From a bacterium (GTDB lineage Bacteria; Chloroflexota; Dormibacteria; Aeolococcales; Bog-877): DNA of 17,614 nucleotides. A program made the position numbers and the translations under genes. The notes beneath the pieces are model-generated. The model saw only the letters and a list, made by a program, of their open reading frames with translations. It was not told the DNA's origin and searched no databases. The stretch is from NCBI GenBank assembly GCA_021844355.1, contig JAKBTP010000102.1:1-17614 (forward strand), in the 5' to 3' direction. Each line of letters starts with the position of its first letter. Within the stretch, counting starts at the first letter, position 1. Of the stretch, positions 14,230 through 17,614 are shown one piece after another.

Positions 14230-15354
14230 GTGGTGATCGGGATCGACGCCAGCCGCGCCTTCGCCGCCTTCCCCACCGGGATCGGCGTGTACTCCACCGA
14301 GGTCATCTCCGGGCTGGCCGCCGACCCTCCGGCCGATCTCCGCCTCTACCTGAACGCCCGGCGCCCCCCGGAAGGCGCCCCCCGGCTCCCCGAGGGCAGC
14401 GAGTACGCGCCCATCCCCCTGCGGAGGGGGTGGACCCGGCTCCGGCTGCGCTGGGAGCTGGCGCGCCGGCCGCCGGACCTCCTCTTCGTCCCCGCCTACC
14501 GCCTTCCCCCGGGGCGGCTGCCGCCGTCGGTGGTCACGGTGCACGGAGTCGAGCACCGGATGACCGGCTCCGCCTACTCGCAGGCCGCGGCACGCTCGGT
14601 GGACGACTTCGTCCGTGACACCCTGGGCCGGGCGCGGCGGGTGATCACCCCCTCGGAGACCACCCGCTCCGACCTGTGCCAGCTGTACGGGGCGGACCCG
14701 GCCAAGGTGACGGTGATACCTCACGGAGTCTCGGAGGCCCTCCTCGGCGCCGACCCCCGCGCGACTTCCGTCGAGCTGGAGCGGCTCCGGGTCCCCCGGC
14801 CCTACCTGCTGGTGGTAGGCGCGCACCACCCGCGCAAGAACGTGCAGCAGGCGGTGAGGGCGCTGGCCGCCGCCTTCCCCGGTGCCGGCGGCTCCCCGTC
14901 CCTGGTGGTGGCCAACGCCGCCGGCGAGGCCGCCTCGGAGCTGGCCCGCCTCGCCCAGGAGTTGGGAGTGGGCCGGCGCGTCCTCCTTCTCCCCCACCTC
15001 GGGCCCGCCGCCCTCGCCGCCCTCTACCGGGGCTCGGAGGCCACGCTGGTGCCCTCGCTGTACGAGGGCTTCGGGCTGCCGGCGCTGGAGGCGATGGCCC
15101 TGGGCTCGCCGGTCCTGGCCGGTGACTCCGGGGCGGTGGCGGAGGTGGCGGCAGGGGCGGCCATCCTGCTTCCGTCCCGGGACCTGCAGCGCTGGGCCGA
15201 GGGGATCCGGGAGCTCATGTCGAACCAAGACCTCCGCAGACACCTCTCCGGCCTCGGTCGTGAGCGGTCGAGCCGCTACACCTGGGAGCGGTCGGTGGCG
15301 GAGCACCGCGCGGTGCTCCTGGAGGAGCTCAGCGCAGGTAGAGGAGCGCCCTAG
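14230..15354 (+). CDS. GT4-family glycosyltransferase
   Basis: A 374-residue GT-B-fold enzyme transcribed away from the ATP synthase operon. N-terminal landmarks are 'IGIDASRA' and 'TGIGVYSTEVISGL' (16-29), then 'VVTVHGVEHRMT' (101-112). The C-terminal donor domain has 'VTVIPHGVSEALL' (160-172), 'LLVVGAHHPRKNVQQAVRAL' (193-212) and the nucleotide-sugar motif 'YEGFGLPALEAM' with Glu279 and Glu287. GT4 enzymes use nucleotide sugars in the cytoplasm, often adding hexoses to lipid-linked glycans; the sugar cannot be told. GTG at 14230 is preferred because the domain begins right there and a TACACT -10 lies 6 bases upstream; ATG at 14179 would add 17 residues of poor quality. The 3' end overlaps the convergent MreB-like gene by 26 bases. 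Confidence 0.9.
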   Translation: MVIGIDASRAFAAFPTGIGVYSTEVISGLAADPPADLRLYLNARRPPEGAPRLPEGSEYAPIPLRRGWTRLRLRWELARRPPDLLFVPAYRLPPGRLPPSVVTVHGVEHRMTGSAYSQAAARSVDDFVRDTLGRARRVITPSETTRSDLCQLYGADPAKVTVIPHGVSEALLGADPRATSVELERLRVPRPYLLVVGAHHPRKNVQQAVRALAAAFPGAGGSPSLVVANAAGEAASELARLAQELGVGRRVLLLPHLGPAALAALYRGSEATLVPSLYEGFGLPALEAMALGSPVLAGDSGAVAEVAAGAAILLPSRDLQRWAEGIRELMSNQDLRRHLSGLGRERSSRYTWERSVAEHRAVLLEELSAGRGAP

Positions 15355-16138
15355 ATCCGGACCCCTCGACCCGCTCCAGCGCCACCTCTGCCCCCTTGAC
15401 CGCGCAGTGGGCCGGGTCCGGGACCACGCGGGCGCGCATCCCGGTGCGCCTCACCAGGAGGTCCCGCCAGCCCTCCAGGTCCACCCCCCGCCCGGCCACG
15501 TGCAGCGGCTGGCCCGTGATCCGCTGGCGGTGGACCCGGGGAGCCTCCTCGAGCACTCCCTCGAAGAGGCCGATCACGGCCTCCCCCGCTCTCTCGTCCG
15601 GAGCTCCGGGGGCGAGCGCGACCTCCACCGCGGCGTGGGCCAGCATCCCGTGGTGGCAGACGATCGCCGCCTGCGCCCCCTGGGGGAGGAGATAGAGGAT
15701 GGGGCTGGGGTCCCAGGAGGTGACGGGAAGACCGGCGCCGAAGGCCAGCGCCAGCGGCAGGTCCAGGACGTGGGCCATCCGCGCCCCGGAGTCCAGCGCC
15801 GCCTGCAGCAGCACCCGCCGCGCCGCGGTGGAGAGCTGGGCAGAGACCGCCAGAACCAGCTCGTGGCGGGCGAAGCTGATCCGTCCCACCGCCCGGGAGC
15901 TGAGCTGGCGCAGCAGCTGGGCGGCCGCCTCGGGGTGGCGGAGCTCGAAGATCCCCATCGGCTCCACCAGCTCGCTCTCCTCGAAGTCCCGCCGGGCCGC
16001 TTCCCCGGAGGCCAGCAGTCGTGCCCCGGAGTCGGCCCAGCGCCCCAGGGCAGGCTCATCCACGATGAGCCCCTCCCCGCGGACCCAGACCAGGACTCGG
16101 TCGGGAGCCAGCTCGACGGCGAAGCGCCGGCCGGCCAC
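15329..16138 (-). CDS. Degenerate MreB/actin-like protein
   Basis: A 269-residue protein that follows MreB in order, but shorter than the usual 330-350. 'VLVWVRGEGLIVDEPAL' (15-31) matches MreB 'LVYVKGRGIVLNEPS'. 'GARMAHVLDLPLALAFGAGLPV' (118-139) matches the MreB 'GAREVYLIEEPMAAAIGAGLPV' block. 'TGMRARVVPDPAHCAVKGAEVALE' (232-255) matches the C-terminal 'TGLPVHVAEDPLTCVARG' block. Both ATP phosphate loops are gone: the DLGTANT loop reads ELAPDRV (9-15) and the DIGGGTT loop reads LLPQGAQ (150-156). ATP binding and filament formation like true MreB are therefore doubtful. No frameshift or stop interrupts it, so it is not obviously a pseudogene. GTG at 16138, 2 bases after the murA stop with GAGGG in front, is the preferred start. 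A wall-related scaffolding role is inferred from the murA neighbour. Confidence 0.72.
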   Translation of the reverse strand: MAGRRFAVELAPDRVLVWVRGEGLIVDEPALGRWADSGARLLASGEAARRDFEESELVEPMGIFELRHPEAAAQLLRQLSSRAVGRISFARHELVLAVSAQLSTAARRVLLQAALDSGARMAHVLDLPLALAFGAGLPVTSWDPSPILYLLPQGAQAAIVCHHGMLAHAAVEVALAPGAPDERAGEAVIGLFEGVLEEAPRVHRQRITGQPLHVAGRGVDLEGWRDLLVRRTGMRARVVPDPAHCAVKGAEVALERVEGSGSRALLYLR

Positions 16139-16140
16139 CC

Positions 16141-17396
<1,256 letters not shown>

Positions 17397-17400
<4 letters not shown>

Positions 17401-17614
17401 CTGGGTCGCTCCAGGCGCTGCTCGGGCTCGTGGCGACCCTGGAACGCAAACCCTCCCCTCCTCCATATCCGCAGTCCGAGGAGGATGAGCCCCACCACCA
17501 GCAGCCCCAGTGCCACGGCCAGGATCTTACGGTGGCCGAACAGCGCCAGCCCGAGGCAGCCCAGGATGGCGGTCACCAGGTAGAAGGTGATCGCCGTCTC
17601 CCGAGCGCTGAGCC
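17397..17614 (-). CDS. WecA/TagO/MraY-like polyprenyl-phosphate sugar-1-phosphate transferase, 3' end only
   Basis: An open frame enters from the right edge and ends in TGA at 17397-17399, overlapping the murA ATG by 4 bases. The visible 71 residues begin with 'LSARETAITFYLVTAILGCL'. This resembles the C-terminal end of the WecA/TagO family, where a 'LSHRQ(A/T)VL' turn precedes the last membrane helices. Two hydrophobic segments follow ('AITFYLVTAILGCLGLALFG' and 'ILAVALGLLVVGLILLGL'), then a basic, Arg/Gln-rich tail. If correct, the enzyme moves GlcNAc-1-phosphate (or a similar sugar phosphate) to undecaprenyl phosphate. Actinobacteria also place such a gene (rfe) next to the atp operon. The catalytic part lies outside the window, so the call is tentative. 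Another polytopic membrane protein is the alternative. Confidence 0.5.

Noticed and set aside
13963..15306. A 447-codon minus-strand frame over the GT4 gene
   Set aside because: It is the antisense shadow of a GT4 gene with full family motifs, and would also cover the start region of the atp operon.

Overview
The window is a GC-rich stretch of bacterial chromosome, almost fully coding, with ATG, GTG and TTG starts all in use. The core is a complete F-type ATP synthase operon on the minus strand, in the order atpZ-atpI-atpB-atpE-atpF-atpH-atpA-atpG-atpD-atpC (about 14161 down to 7163). The c subunit lines up residue for residue with the mycobacterial c subunit. The neighbours (a WecA/MraY-type transferase end, murA and the atp operon) recall the rfe-atp-murA neighbourhood of Actinobacteria. 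With a DUF929/VKOR pair and several actinobacterial-style membrane glycosyltransferases, this suggests an uncultured high-GC Terrabacteria lineage (Actinobacteriota, or a Chloroflexota/Dormibacterota-like group). The lineage is inferred, not proven.

Layout, left to right. At 3-728 (+) is the 3' end of a polytopic membrane protein. At 735-2507 (-) is a GT-C-like membrane glycosyltransferase, convergent with it. At 2626-3099 and 3156-4082 (-) are a VKOR-type membrane oxidoreductase and a membrane-anchored DUF929 thioredoxin-fold protein, read as an oxidative protein folding pair. At 4132-5589 (-) is a second member of the same membrane family as the first gene. At 5586-6332 (-) is a dolichyl-phosphate-glucose-synthase-like GT2, and at 6329-7087 (-) a WecG/TagA/CpsF enzyme. 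These three overlap or abut and form a lipid-linked sugar unit. The ATP synthase operon follows. A divergent GT4 glycosyltransferase (14230-15354, +) shares a very short promoter region with it. Then come a degenerate MreB/actin-like protein (15329-16138, -), murA (16141-17400, -) and the 3' end of a WecA/TagO/MraY-like transferase (17397-17614, -), coupled by tiny gaps or overlaps.

The theme is energy generation embedded in cell envelope construction. WecA-like and WecG-like enzymes could start a polyprenyl-linked saccharide. GT2 and GT-C enzymes would supply and use polyprenyl-phosphate sugars. MurA starts peptidoglycan precursor synthesis, and the actin-like protein may have a wall or shape role.

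Points deserving a second look are MurA with Asp at the fosfomycin-target cysteine position, an MreB-like protein that has lost both nucleotide phosphate loops, a c subunit carrying most of the bedaquiline-site residues, the VKOR-DUF929 pair, and three envelope/ATP-synthase genes that appear to be read from leaderless or near-leaderless promoters. I found no RNA genes, CRISPR arrays, insertion sequences or defence systems. The longest gene-free stretch is only about 120 bases.
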